DNA of 64,000 bases from Linepithema humile (GCF_040581485.1 NC_090128.1:25016931-25080930); one strand, 5' to 3'. Numbered from the stretch's first letter, positions 54,201 through 64,000 are shown. A program made the numbers and translations. The notes: generated from the letters alone by a model not told the origin.

Positions 54201-57200
54201 AATAGATGGGCGCAATTTTCATCGCCATCAAACTTATGGCGGCTTCAATTGGCGCGCACGCCGTCGCGTAATTACTCGATGCTCCATATACCGCTCGCTT
54301 GTCGTGCTGCATCGAAACGCGGATCGCTCAATAATAAATCGCCAATAACTTCGTTCCAGTTCCGTCAAGATGACCCAAATAATACGCTTTTTGCCCATCG
54401 CGGCAATAATCGGTGACAATTATGACAGCGTGTGGGTAGCGCAATGGGGGTCATTGGGCCGCAAAAAAAAAGGGGGAGAGCACGAGAGATGAGTACGTTT
54501 TTGGATAATGACCCACGCGCTCGAGTGCATCCTGCATGAAACGGATAATTTAAGTGGGTGCAACGTGATTAATTAACGTCCCGCTGTACAACCTGACCGT
54601 TGCACCGACCGACCGACCGACCGATCGACCGGCTTTTATATCTCGCTGATCGTTCGTTCGACGTTTCGTCCGCAGACTGATTAATTAAGTAACAACTGTC
54701 CACCGGATCATCGGCGGGCCTTTATTGTGCCCTGAAACTGTCAGCGTTACGCGTAATACTTCGACATTGCCGCCAAGAGAAAGTTTAGTCTTTCGTAAAG
54801 AGGAAAAACGCTCGCGGAACGCCAATTTCTTTCGCAATAAATTTTCTACGATACGGGAGCAGCCGAGGATCAACGTGTTATTACCGGGCTAAATGATGAC
54901 TCATCGCGTAACGCGCTGATAACGTAACATTTACGATCATTTCCCATTTAATTGCTTCACCAAATTTCCCGTAATCGCGTTTAATTGCTGCGAAAACGTG
55001 TGCTGCGTGATTAGCGGTTCTTTTAATCACGTGTGTTATCGCATTTATTTGTAATTTAACTACATGCGGATGTTAAAATGCAATTAGCACCATCGGCGTC
55101 GACTATGCACTTTCCTTTTATGTTATTTCTATGAAAATAAATTCATAATTAAAAGAATTAAAGTTAATGATTTTATATACAAATAATTTATAATAAAATA
55201 AATTTTAATATTTATATTAAAAAGAATTTAAAATAATTTCGGCTTGATCCGGTCTTCAGACCGATCGCTGACGAAAAATTACAAATTTCTCACGGAACAG
55301 TAGAATATCAGTGACTGAGAAAGTTGTGAGAAATCTTCAGAAAACCGTTGATTTGCAGGTCAAGAGGTCGCTGCAAGCCTCATCAATACCTGTTATCAAA
55401 AGACGGAAGCAAGCACTCGCAGACACGTTGTCGCGCCGTTGATTGATAAGAAAGGACATTGGTATGCACTTAGTGGTGGAGATTCAAGTTTCACTCGCTG
55501 TGAGAGTGTTAATAGACTCTGCATCATCCGTCCTGTCAAAGGTAAGGCACGACTCTAATTGTGAAACTTATTCCGACCTCCGTGTCGTTAAATTAATGGA
55601 TACAATCGATCGGCCTGACAAGATTCCATCAATTAACTAAATGGCAAGAGAGTGTCAAGAGAAAAATAATCACCGTTATTACAGCGGAGACTTTCAGATC
55701 TCGAATGATTGTAATTTACGCGCCGTGTACGGTTGATCGCGAAGATCTGTCGGTTGAGAGATGTTTGAAGAAAGCCTCAGTAGGCTGCGCCACGAGATTA
55801 GACGATCGACTTACCGATCATAGAGAAAATCCCAACAATCGAATCCGTATTTATAAATCAATTTATTAATGATTATCGCTATTATTAATACCGTAATTTT
55901 TATACAATTGAGAAATACTTTCTATATGCAAATATCTTTATAAAAGAACTTGCATAGAACGTGTAGAAAGAAATCGGTTACCGGCAGTGGAGAAAGATTA
56001 GGCTTATAGTTAGGTAGGTAACTGTGACTGCATTACCTACCTAAGAATACTGTTGTTTCTCTATCTACAGTCTGACACTACGGGTAACATGCGGATTAAA
56101 TAAATTGGAAAAAATCTTGTACTAAATTTTTTTTGGTATCAATTTTAAAAGTATGTTCTAAAGATTGCTCTCTCTTGCCAGAAAATAGCAAGCTAAAATT
56201 TAAAAGAAATACACAGTAAATTACTGTTGCTTTATCATTTTTCCAATTATGAGACAATAAGTATATTTGAGCAAAACGTAGAAAAAATTGAAAACTTTCA
56301 CAGTTATTTTCAACGAAGTGAAATATATGCGCGTTCTCTCTTTAAGAAATAAATCATAATAAATTTGCATGTTACAAAATGGTACACAGAGGGACGAGTC
56401 CGGGTGAAAATCATATCAATCATAATTTTTAAAGAAACGTCCACCGTCAGCCTAAGGCTGACGGCTCACGTATCGCGTAAATCACGCGGAACCGCCTTCG
56501 CGGAACGGTGATAATTAATGCAAACGAATGACTGGGCACCTCTCATAAAGAGCACTATCTCCGAGCGAACTCGACTTCCACGAATTAACCGGCCAGAGAT
56601 AAATCCGTCCAAGCGCGGCGAATTAAAATCCTGCCCTTGATCCTGCGGTTAATTTTAATTCGCGCGGACATTTCACAGCGATGAATGTATACTTAAAGTC
56701 GCCTCGACATCTTTATCCCGCGTCTCCTGCCGTTCCCTATTCCGCATATTTTAAAGACGCGCGCTTTTGACCCGACCATATTAAGTTTACAGGTGCGAGA
56801 AGAATAATGATTCTCGCCTTCCTCTTTTTCGCCACGATTCCCTTCCCCTTCATTTCGTTGGCAGATAAAGAAAAAAAGGGAAGTGTGCACACTTGGCAGG
56901 GGTCTTTGCAACAATTCGCCCGTCACAAAGGTATTCTTTATTATCTCGCGCTTATGCAGTCACCTTTCGAGTCCTCGACGGAATTTCTTTCGCATCGAAG
57001 CGTGACGGGCGGCTCAATGGGTCGCGAAAAAAGTGAAATCTCTTATTTAGAGGAGAGCGACTCAATTCCTTTCGAAACGGTCCTTTCGATTCCATTAAAT
57101 GCTATGCGACAATCAACGCGTTTACTTACCATCGACGTGAAGTAAAACTTCTCAAATTCTCGCTCGTGAAGCCGCGCCAACGCCAAATTTGTCGCAGTGT

Positions 57201-57255
57201 GTTGTGCGTGCTTCGACAGAATGTCCTCGCCTTTCTTGCACAGCCACGATAGTAT
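15521..57255 (-). CDS. Pura: Puratrophin-1/PLEKHG4-like Rho guanine-nucleotide exchange factor (partial long isoform; short isoform complete)
   Basis: Dbl-family exchange factor that would load GTP on Rho GTPases at the membrane and actin cytoskeleton (family knowledge). Common exons, minus strand: 18751-18307, 18222-17970, 17675-17600, 17507-17334, 17250-16879, 16752-16609, 16527-16314, 16236-16120, 16002-15823 (start uncertain) and 15744-15521. They total 2,199 nt: 732 codons plus stop, all phases consistent. Domain order: spectrin-like helices, a Ser/Pro-rich linker, a DH domain from [20 protein letters not shown] to [10 protein letters not shown], a PH domain ([20 protein letters not shown] to the [10 protein letters not shown] helix) and a Ser/Thr-rich tail ending DQDMSINL. 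Two alternative upstream exons (43468-42329; 57255-57130) end in phase 0, as needed. The long form starts outside the window or upstream of 57.3 kb. The Pura symbol rests on domain order and remembered family sequence. Confidence 0.88.
15823..16002 (-). CDS. Pura: Pura common exon 9 (acceptor uncertain)
   Basis: Encodes [20 protein letters not shown], a serine run and [20 protein letters not shown], ending NSQCSV. Two in-phase acceptors are possible: TCTATAG|CG (exon from 16002) or ATGGCAG|AA (exon from 15987), differing by five codons. The first AG upstream (GATTTAG) would bring in a stop. Donor GTTG|GTAAGT. Leaves phase 1. Confidence 0.8.
16120..16236 (-). CDS. Pura: Pura common exon 8
   Basis: Encodes [20 protein letters not shown] and [10 protein letters not shown]. 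Follows the PH domain as in other puratrophin/obscurin-type factors. Acceptor ACTTTTTAG|AA, donor AAGA|GTAAGT. Phase 1/1. Confidence 0.88.
16314..16527 (-). CDS. Pura: Pura common exon 7, end of PH domain
   Basis: Encodes [20 protein letters not shown], then [20 protein letters not shown] and the C-terminal PH helix [20 protein letters not shown]. Acceptor TTTTTTTTAG|AA, donor AGAG|GTTGAT (weak). Leaves phase 1. Confidence 0.92.
16609..16752 (-). CDS. Pura: Pura common exon 6, start of PH domain
   Basis: 48 codons: [20 protein letters not shown], then [20 protein letters not shown], the first strands of a Dbl-type PH domain. Acceptor ACTTTGTAG|GT, donor AAA|GTAAGA. Phase 0/0. Confidence 0.93.
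16879..17250 (-). CDS. Pura: Pura common exon 5, DH conserved regions 2 and 3
   Basis: 124 codons: [20 protein letters not shown], then [20 protein letters not shown], the hallmark helix of DH domains (LLKPVQRxxKY). An acidic insert [19 protein letters not shown] follows, then the final DH helix. Acceptor TGTCTTGCAG|GA, donor GAC|GTACGT. Phase 0/0. Confidence 0.94.
17334..17507 (-). CDS. Pura: Pura common exon 4, DH domain
   Basis: 58 codons: [20 protein letters not shown], then [20 protein letters not shown] and GQCFLRH. This is the DH segment that precedes conserved region 2. Acceptor GCGAAG|AA is weak in pyrimidines; donor CAT|GTAAGT is strong. Phase 0/0. Confidence 0.92.
17600..17675 (-). 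CDS. Pura: Pura common exon 3, start of DH domain
   Basis: Encodes [20 protein letters not shown] and EYIIE: helix 1 (conserved region 1) of the Dbl-homology domain. Acceptor CACCTTGCAG|AA, donor GAG|GTAATT, leaving phase 0. Confidence 0.93.
17970..18222 (-). CDS. Pura: Pura common exon 2, Ser/Pro-rich linker
   Basis: Encodes [20 protein letters not shown], the [14 protein letters not shown] proline-directed stretch and GMKAKK. Acceptor GTTTTAG|GG. The donor AAAAA|GTATGA is chosen because it alone gives the phase 2 required by the DH exon; reading on instead runs to a stop. Confidence 0.85.
18307..18751 (-). CDS. Pura: Pura common exon 1, spectrin-like region
   Basis: 148 codons beginning [20 protein letters not shown], with [20 protein letters not shown] and [20 protein letters not shown], the spectrin-like helices of puratrophin/Dbl-type factors. 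The 3' part is Ser/Pro-rich ([12 protein letters not shown]). Acceptor GCGTTACAG|AG, donor AAAGA|GTAAGA, leaving phase 1. Confidence 0.92.
19644..19766 (+). repeat. 41-bp-stem inverted repeat (hairpin)
   Basis: Arms 19644-19684 and 19726-19766 are reverse complements over 41 positions with four differences, separated by a 41-nt loop. All four differences are G-U compatible on the plus strand. Could be a decayed miniature inverted-repeat element or a hairpin RNA precursor. No target-site duplication is obvious. Confidence 0.8.
21540..21570. repeat. CT microsatellite
   Basis: CT dinucleotide run with one CTTT interruption. Confidence 0.9.
28012..28045. repeat. 17-bp tandem duplication
   Basis: ATGCATTAGATATTAGA occurs twice head to tail. 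Confidence 0.9.
28123..28176. repeat. 27-bp tandem duplication
   Basis: Two adjacent near-identical units beginning AAACATGTAAAAT and ending ACTTTC, two mismatches. Confidence 0.85.
30026..30232 (+). repeat. Direct duplication, copy 1
   Basis: About 205 bp that recur at 30972-31182 with substitutions and small indels. Blocks such as GAATATTCGTTGCACGTTTC and CACTTTAATTGAATAATTAC are identical in both copies. Confidence 0.85.
30972..31182 (+). repeat. Direct duplication, copy 2
   Basis: Second copy of the 30026-30232 sequence in the same orientation, about 740 bp downstream. The intervening sequence is not duplicated. Confidence 0.85.
32641..32686. repeat. CG then GA microsatellite
   Basis: A CG run of about ten bases passes directly into a GA run of about 36 bases. 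Confidence 0.9.
36234..36285. repeat. GA microsatellite
   Basis: GA dinucleotide run with few interruptions. Confidence 0.9.
36785..36812. repeat. TC microsatellite
   Basis: TC dinucleotide run about 500 bp from the GA run at 36234-36285 and on the opposite strand sense. Confidence 0.9.
42329..43468 (-). CDS. Pura: Alternative first coding exon of Pura (380 codons)
   Basis: One open frame of 380 codons from ATG (43468) to the consensus donor AAC|GTGAGT, phase 0. An in-frame TAG lies four codons upstream of the ATG, so this is a start and not an internal exon in that frame. The protein is highly charged and probably disordered: [39 protein letters not shown] and [16 protein letters not shown]. 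Several R-x-x-S and R-R-x-S sites would suit basophilic kinases. Joined to the common exons it gives a complete 1,112-residue isoform lacking the upstream spectrin segment, with DH at about 614-815 and PH at about 825-935. The join is inferred from phase, strand and the absence of another target exon. Confidence 0.72.
43469..43640 (-). promoter_or_regulatory. Presumed promoter/5' UTR of the short Pura isoform
   Basis: CpG-rich DNA directly upstream of the alternative first exon, including a run of GCG/ACG repeats and a CCAAT on the plus strand near 43551. It would be an internal promoter. Position is the only support. Confidence 0.35.
54605..54631. repeat. CCGA tetranucleotide array
   Basis: About six CCGA-type units with one variant. 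Confidence 0.85.
56444..56503. repeat. Cluster of small hairpins
   Basis: A perfect 9-bp stem with a 3-nt loop (CCGTCAGCC-TAA-GGCTGACGG, 56444-56464) is followed by CGCG-TAAATCA-CGCG and CCGC-CTTC-GCGG. Confidence 0.7.
57130..57255 (-). CDS. Pura: Pura internal exon, spectrin-repeat segment (long isoform)
   Basis: 42 codons: [20 protein letters not shown] to [13 protein letters not shown]. Acceptor TTTTTTATTACAG|AT, donor ATG|GTAAGT, phase 0 at both ends. The sequence is the spectrin-like helix expected just before the [12 protein letters not shown] exon in this family, so the two join naturally across a 38.4-kb intron. Because it enters in phase 0 with no start codon, at least one more 5' exon exists. 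Confidence 0.85.
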
Positions 57256-59430
57256 CTGTAATAAAAAAGAATTCAAACGTTAACTTTCATCCAAAGAACA
57301 TCGTTGACAGTCGAAGATTAAAAGAATTTATAAATTGATTTTAGTAAAATATTATTAAATTATTTATAAAAAAATATAGACTAGTTTCAATGAAAAATAC
57401 ATTTAGAAATGTTTAATCCATTCAAGACTAAATTATTCCCTTAACATCTTATTCTGATTATTTCTACGGCATTATTTTTCGAAATATAAGAGCAGTGAAA
57501 TAGCAAGCGATGAGAAGTAGTCGTCGGTTGATGATATGTGTCTTTCATCTACAGTTGTTTTGGTTCATATTCTTGAGTGAGCTGTTGAGCAAGTTGCAGA
57601 CGAGTCTCAATGCACGCTTAAAGTAACGCTTAAAAGCGTAACCGATCCTGAAAGGATTCGAGAGTTTTTACGGTGAACGTAATAGTTATACTCTCTCGGG
57701 TTCGTCGCCTTCCCTCTGAATCCCTCCGAACGCACTGAACATCGAAAGCATATTTGGAAACTTTCGTGTCGCTCTTAACAGCTACCTTTTGACCGTCTCT
57801 GTTCACATCGTTAACGTCGAGCGTTAAGTGTCGGGGTTAAAAAAAATGGAGCTCTCGCAACGATGGGCGGACTTGTACATCGAGTAGCCGTCAAGGCGCG
57901 AGTCCTTCATTCTCGGAGGAGCGGCGCGCTTCAGCTGCGCTCGGGCATTGTGAGATCGGATATTGTCGGTATTTAGCGCAGTTGGACAGTGAGTAATTGC
58001 CGCGCATCCGAATTCGCCGGATAATTAAGGCTCCGCGGCGCGATGCTGTCCCTGACGTCGCAGCCACACTCAAAGTTATTTATGGCGGTTACACGAGATA
58101 CACACATTGCCGGGCTATCATTGAAAATACATCATTTAAGTCATCAATCTGCGCGGAGATACAACACGACAATACCGCGCGCGGCAATCGACGACTCCCG
58201 ACGACGATTAGTCATATCTTACGCAATTGCTCCGCAAGAGGATCTCTCGCCGCCGATGCCTCGATATCCCACGTTATGCAATCGCGCGCGGGTCTTCATT
58301 GTGACATAACCGTGGCGATCGTAGGACAGGAACGATTCTCTGATAACGATCCGGGCCGATGCCGAACGCGTGCTCTCGCTCGGTATTGCCACATTTCTCG
58401 TCATGCTCCAGAACTCTCAAACAAACGATGAACGTATCGCACAGGGGGATTATTGCTCATGAGTTATGACGACTTAATGGTCGCTTAGCCGACATATTAA
58501 TCGTTAGTACGGCGATCCGAGCGGCATACATTTATACCGTTGGCCAGTTGCGACAAATACATTGCGGAATACGAGAAAGCCAATCTTTCCAAAATGTCAA
58601 AATACATTACAGATATCTATCTTAATTATGCGCAATCGCGCGAACGAAAAGAGATGATGAAAAACTAGCACCAAGTAGGTTGTTTAAAACGATAACCGTA
58701 ATTTGCCTCATCAATCCTGAAACTGGATCCAAGTGCATCGAGATATTCTAAATAGCATCTATTAATCGTCATTTCCATCTTTCTCGATTACGCGAAATCG
58801 ATTCGATCAAAAGTCGATCAAGATATAAATTCTATCCAATTTGCCAATTTCTTTGTTTTTTATCCGTTGGACTGAAAACTTAGATTGAAGATTAGTCTCA
58901 TCTGATTTATACGATATCTGGTTCCTTGCGTTTGCGCTCGACGGGATCGTTTTCACTTGTCACACGCATGCCATCGAAGGCCGGAGAGTGTTTCTTCCAC
59001 GGCGTCTACGACGACATGTACATCGAAGATCTCGCTGATAATTAGATCGCTGCTACGTGCGCGTCGCGCGTGATAAATGGCTAATCGTCGCGCCGTGACG
59101 CACCGATGAACGAAAAGTATGCGAGGATAATTAACGGCAACAGGCCAGAGGAGAATATACTGCGAAAGAAAGGAGACGAGACAGGCCGGAGAAACTGTTG
59201 AGAAAAGAAAGGAGGGAAACGAAAGAAAGCTTCGCCGTATCTGTAGTCTCCAAAATTCAACTTACAAATACAGATCAAACTCTGCGATACAAACATTCGA
59301 TCTCAAATGTCATTACAGGAAACTATAGTTTTTACAATATTTAAAAAAAGAGAAAATAATTCTAGTAAAAGATTGAATCACCGATTTTCGCAGATACAGA
59401 AATGTTCCACAAGAAGCAGCGTCTCGCGTT

Positions 59431-59468
59431 ATCCGAAGATATATTATCAATCCGAAGATATATTATCA
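59431..59468. repeat. 19-bp tandem duplication
   Basis: ATCCGAAGATATATTATCA occurs twice head to tail without a mismatch. Confidence 0.9.
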
Positions 59469-59664
59469 ATTGCATTTAAAATAAATTATAATATATTCAA
59501 AATTGGAACAGACATATAAAATTTAAAACACACATTATCGTTGATGATCAGCGACGATGTTTGTGGATGAAGCGGGAGCTGTGTAAGCGATTATAAAAAA
59601 AAACTAAGAAGAAGGTTCCGCCTCTGCTGGACCTGTTGAAGCACGACCGGGTCCGAGGAGAAAT

Positions 59665-59740
59665 GGAAACCGCTTCGATCATAAGCAAACCGTGGCTTAT
59701 TTGGGTCACTGGGCCGCGTTAGGTAAGTCGACGATCGAAT
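59665..59740. repeat. Dispersed ~76-bp repeat, copy 1
   Basis: About 80% identical by eye to 61327-61401, same orientation. Shared blocks include CTTCGATCATAAGCA and GGGTCACTGGGCCG. Confidence 0.75.
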
Positions 59741-61326
59741 GTTGTGCATATAATACGCCGCTCTTTCCAGTGTGTTAAACCATTTGTGGGATGGTAATGT
59801 GGGAGCGGGCAGCAGCAAATTTCGCGTATCGACTTTGATCGTGTACGGTAGAATTTATCTCACGCACAGATCGTATCCGAGAAGCACGCACACCGTCGCG
59901 ATTTCTAGGTAAATATGCGAGGAACGGACACGCGGATGTGCATTGTATAGATTAGAGTGGTATTTATGTCTCGTGCAGTGTCCGTTTAAACGCTTGAGAG
60001 TTTAATTTAGCTAAACGAGCACGTTCTCTACGATCGTGATAACAGATACGAGAAGAATGTAAGACGAGCCACATTCACATGCTTGAAAGTAAAAAAAAAA
60101 GAATATTACGCAATGGACGATGTAAAATGTAAAATTCGATTAAAAAGTAATTCGAATTTTAAAAATAAAATGTAAAGAGAGAAATAAATAATTAATTACA
60201 TCAGCTTTTTCACAATGTATCACTTATGAAACACAGTGGAACAAAAATAATTATGAACGAAGAGTTTGTCATTTTTTTTAATAAATGCACATGTGTCGGA
60301 CGAGCACTGACGTCTTTGCAACTTCTCCACTTCGAACGTTGAGTTATCGATCGGTCACGGAGGTAAAACGTGGGAAATGAAAGTTAAATCACGCGCTAAC
60401 TAATGCACACACTCGCAATGGCTATAAAAAGATTATAATATATCATCACACCGGCGGTGAATTATATGCATTAAAGTTGCCGGTATTTAAAGCGGGCGTA
60501 CGAATATTTCATGCACTAAAGCGTGACGCTTAACCCAATTTCGAATTTTTCGGCACACAGACCTCATCAAGCACGAGAAGCCCGCATCATCTTATATCGA
60601 TCCAAAGTATCGGTTTATCGAAGAGCGTGAAAGACAAACGTGGGAAGTAAAAACTGATGCAGCGTGCATCTCGCGCCTCTTGCGAAATTATTGCTGTAAA
60701 TCATCACGCCAGAATTGCAACACATCGATATTAGCGGAGGAAATCACTCTCACAACCATGGCAGGTTCCGGAACCATAAGAAGCGAAACACGCGATGAGC
60801 GCCTCATTATTATCGCGGTGCATTTCTTCTTTCTTTCCTTCTTCCTTCATTCTTCTTGTCATCCTCTCGACAGCGACTGGTAATGCGCGCAATTTGCATA
60901 CAATTTTTTAAATTTATAATTTATTACACTGTAAAATTTCTTTTTAACTTTTATAAGCGAAAAGATGCGAGAAAGAATTAAATTTCAAATAAGACCGATA
61001 ACCGCCTTTGCACGAGAGTGGAAAAATTCCAAGATTCTACGGATCGCAAGACTATCGGCGCATTAGCAACGCAAAGGATTACAAGGACCTTTTACCGCAT
61101 AACATATATTCTCATCTCACGTCGACACCGAACACGGTTGCGATATTAGATATGAGTCAAAGGTCTGCGCGAGTGGAAAAACCAATCAAGTTCGCGCATT
61201 GAAAAAATCGCTTGCATTTATTTGAATATCATTACTGGGACGCGGCGCTCGCACTATTACTACCGAAACGATCCTCGTGGGATGCGATGCGGGGTCCCGT
61301 ACCGTTCCGTTAAGGGAAAGATACAC

Positions 61327-61401
61327 GGAAATCTCTTCGATCATAAGCAGACCTTAGGTTATACGGGTCACTGGGCCGTGCTAAGTGAACGACGATCAAA
61401 T
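61327..61401. repeat. Dispersed ~76-bp repeat, copy 2
   Basis: Second copy of the 59665-59740 element, 1.7 kb away. The minus-strand translations of both copies share ARPSDP/TRPSDP and AYDR, which is why short similar frames appear at both places. Confidence 0.75.
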
Positions 61402-62765
61402 ACCGTAAATACGTGTGCACACGTAGCACGCACGTACATGTGCACGTGTGTATGTGTACGCGCGCGCGATGAGGTGAGTCAGGTGCGAGCGTACAAACGA
61501 ACGTTGCATCGAGCCTCATCTTCCTCCTCCTTCTCGCATGCAGCCGATCTCACGCGCCGCGACCTCGACGTGGACCGCGTGCGTTTTATCTCACCTCTAC
61601 ACGCGCGGGAGCACGGCGAAGCGTGTGCACACGCGCGCACGCGCGCGCGCGAGCGAGCGTGCACGCCTAACGGACGATAGGTATTTAGGTTCCGTCGTGG
61701 CGCGCGCGGCTCTCTATTGAGGCGGCGCTTCCGCGTGGTGCATCTTCTCACGCGCGTGGACCGCGCGATCGCTTATCGCTTATGGAAAACGCGACATGTT
61801 CGATTCCGACGCCTCGGACCGTCGGTGTCGTTATGACTTCGCTACAACGTCGGCCAATTACCGATACCGTGTACGCGTACATTCGGAGAGAGGAATGACA
61901 CGGGCCGCAAAGTATGTGGGAGTGGTGACGCGTTCAACTACATTTGGCCCGTGATACGCACAAGATGGTTCGATAGGTCGATAACTTTTGGACAAACCGT
62001 CGTCTGACGTACGAAAAGACGTGCCTCGATATTGATCACTTGATAGGAGAATCTTTCGGAACATTTGAGGAACTTGACGCTACACACAAAGTAAGAGATA
62101 CGTTCGATTAACGAGAGATTCAATACAGTCCCGGCAATGCTATGACAAACCACATTTGGATACAAATAATTAAGCTCGATACTCGTTAAGGATATAAATA
62201 CAAAAAGTCATACCGGCGGAGTCATAAAAAAAATCAAGCCATAAAAATAGTTTCGTATTTATCTATTTTTTTTTTTTTTTTTTTAACATATCGAGAGTAC
62301 ATTAAACGCCTGTATGTAATATATTCTCTAGATTAAAAAAAGATTACGTGTTAATAATTAAATACCTGAAGATACTTAAAAACATATATACTATATATTT
62401 TTTCTATGTTATTTTATATGCGAAATTCGTTCACAGATGAAAGATCTACGAATTTAATTTGTTGCGTATCTTTCTTCTTAAAAACAACAATTAAATGTTT
62501 GAAAAAATTTTAATCAATGTTCTGCAGGTATTGAAATCCTTGTTAAATTCAATACCAATTGCCACATTGTTGTATCAATAAAAAAGAGATATCGTTTATC
62601 GTCGGATAGTTACGGGTATCCCGGTATCACGCCTAATTATCTGGGCGTACACGCGAAAGTAAACCGTACGCGCGAGAGCTATGTAATTCGATCGAAAGTA
62701 TTCCGAGTTTTTGCCGCGAAGCTGCCTTTAGTCCGGCAGGTACGATTCTCCGCTCTTCCTCTCAC

Positions 62766-62936
62766 CTTCGCGATGAAGACCTTCGTCGCGGTAACGACGC
62801 GCCTTCCCGAAACCTGCGTTTTACGACAGTCGCCTCGTTTGAGTTTCGGGACGCCTCGTTTTATCGTCCCAGATTCGCGACGGCGTAGCTTGTCGGCGAA
62901 TGAAAGGAAAGAGGACGTCAAACCGAACAGGAACAT
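62766..62936 (-). CDS. Possible alternative first coding exon (57 codons) for the long Pura isoform
   Basis: ATG at 62936 with an in-frame TAA two codons upstream. A basic 57-codon frame begins MFLFGLTSSFLSFADKLRRR and ends TKVFIAK at a good donor (AAG|GTGAGA) in phase 0, the phase the 57255 exon needs. No family similarity is recognised and CpG-rich DNA here produces chance frames, so this is a candidate only. Confidence 0.28.
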
Positions 62937-63332
62937 CGCTTAGCTCGGAGGTCTGTCGAGACCCGAATTTTTATCCGCGATGACAAGACTATCCGCAGCA
63001 GTTCACGTTCTCGTACGCTCATACTTCGCGAATTAACACGTCGCGCTTGACGCGTCAATGTGCGAAGACGGCGTGCGCGCTGATTTTCGTAAATTCGCAA
63101 TTTAGCCATAAATGGGAACGCTTGAACACCGATTCGTTGATCAGCGTGGACTCGCGAGACGCGCACGGGTTGTTTAAGTGCGAAGCGTAACTTGCGGGAA
63201 GTCAGACTGTTTAACGATTCAGAGGACCATTCATCGAGTCTTCGAGTTCGACGTACAGTTAATTTGAATTTTCGAGATGCTCGAGACTGATTAAAAAGCG
63301 AATGGCGCGGCCGCCGATTTGTCGACAGAGGG

Positions 63333-63363
<31 letters not shown>

Positions 63364-64000
63364 CTCGCCGCCGGTATTCAAAGCGCGATTAATTGAAAGT
63401 TTCACCCTCGATGAGTAGCTCCGTAATTTATCTTCGTCCTCGTGACGCACGCGCATTCACGCTGAATACAGTACGAATATTCGACGAGGTACCTTTCGAC
63501 CGCAATTTAACGAGCAAAATTAACACCTAATTTCTAGCCGCACATCTGGAAGCGTTAGGTATATACATAATCAATTAACCCCTGATGGTTCAGCGCGCTT
63601 AACTGTTCACAATAGACACAAGTTCAGGTTTCCGCTAACTGATTTCAATGATAAGCCCGATATTCACTGGTATCAAGCGTAAAAAATAAATAAAGTGATC
63701 ATTTCGAAACGAAATAATATATTGAAGACGTTAAATAAAGTGCAACAGCTAATATCTTATTTAAACAATTAAGGACTGATTATATGATAACATCAAACGC
63801 GTTCCCCTTCAGCCAATCAGCGATATTATGAATGTTAATAAATTTGATGATAACAAAACACGTGAGGTGATGTAGGTAAAACGTTCCCCTTGAAATTCAT
63901 CAAGAAAGAACTGTATAACGTTGTGGCGTCCCGCGGAGTTGGAAAGGATTGATTGTCAATAGAGAACAGTGGAGAGGAGCGCGGCGCCGATTCGTCGAGG
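62937..64000. other. CpG-rich then AT-rich right end
   Basis: Relatively CpG-rich between about 62.65 and 63.5 kb, with a GAAA/GA run at 63329-63363, then AT-rich. No gene seen other than the candidate exon just to the left. Confidence 0.45.
63329..63363. repeat. GAAA/GA microsatellite
   Basis: GAAA units followed by a GA run. Confidence 0.9.

Larger units (their letters stand above)
43641..57129 (-). other. Large Pura intron, distal part
   Basis: Continuation of the long-isoform intron upstream of the short-isoform promoter. No supported exon. Contains a CpG-rich, CA/CG-alternating stretch at 45.3-45.85 kb and a hairpin cluster at 56.44-56.50 kb. Confidence 0.6.
57256..62765. other. Upstream Pura intron or flank
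   Basis: No supported exon. Holds a 19-bp tandem repeat at 59431-59468, two copies of a dispersed repeat (59665-59740; 61327-61401) and CG/CA-alternating tracts at about 61.41-61.67 kb. Confidence 0.5.

Overview
This is nuclear DNA from an insect, most likely a hymenopteran and probably an ant. The evidence is an AT-rich background with many CpG dinucleotides, GC-rich CpG islands, exons separated by GT-AG introns of very uneven size, and protein sequences closest to what I know of insect families. The genus call is inference. I see no bacterial-type genes, rRNA, tRNA, CRISPR array or complete transposon.

Left part (about 0.85-11.4 kb, minus strand): a complete casein kinase 1 delta/epsilon gene, the orthologue of Drosophila discs overgrown (dco/doubletime). 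Eight coding exons join in phase to give a 415-residue kinase, almost exactly the length of vertebrate CK1 delta and epsilon, with the conserved VSMRLHR block near the C-terminus. The seventh exon can also be read past its internal 5' splice site. The open frame then continues for 581 more codons with no stop, so a second isoform of 963 residues with a long, serine-rich tail is predicted. This is the most interesting feature of the window.

Middle-left (11.4-13.1 kb): a CpG-rich, probably bidirectional promoter. A short plus-strand first coding exon (ATG at 13,043, donor at 13,098) points away from dco. Its downstream exons were not found.

Right part (about 14.8-57.3 kb and probably beyond 64 kb, minus strand): a Rho guanine-nucleotide exchange factor of the puratrophin-1/PLEKHG4 family (Drosophila Pura). 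Ten 3' exons at 15.5-18.8 kb encode a spectrin-like segment, a DH domain, a PH domain and a Ser/Thr-rich tail. Two exons far upstream both end in phase 0 and can each join the first common exon. One is a 380-codon alternative first exon at 42.3-43.5 kb. The other is a 42-codon spectrin-repeat exon at 57.1-57.3 kb, which belongs to a longer isoform whose 5' end is not in the window. The common exon is therefore preceded by introns of about 23.6 kb and 38.4 kb.

The large introns hold no coding exon I can defend. They do hold a 41-bp-stem inverted repeat (19.64-19.77 kb), a ~200-bp direct duplication (30.0 and 31.0 kb), a ~76-bp dispersed repeat (59.7 and 61.3 kb), a hairpin cluster (56.4 kb), alternating purine-pyrimidine tracts and several microsatellites. 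Many long open frames in GC-rich intron stretches appear to be chance. All exon joins were worked out by hand from splice-site and phase agreement; none is backed by transcript data.
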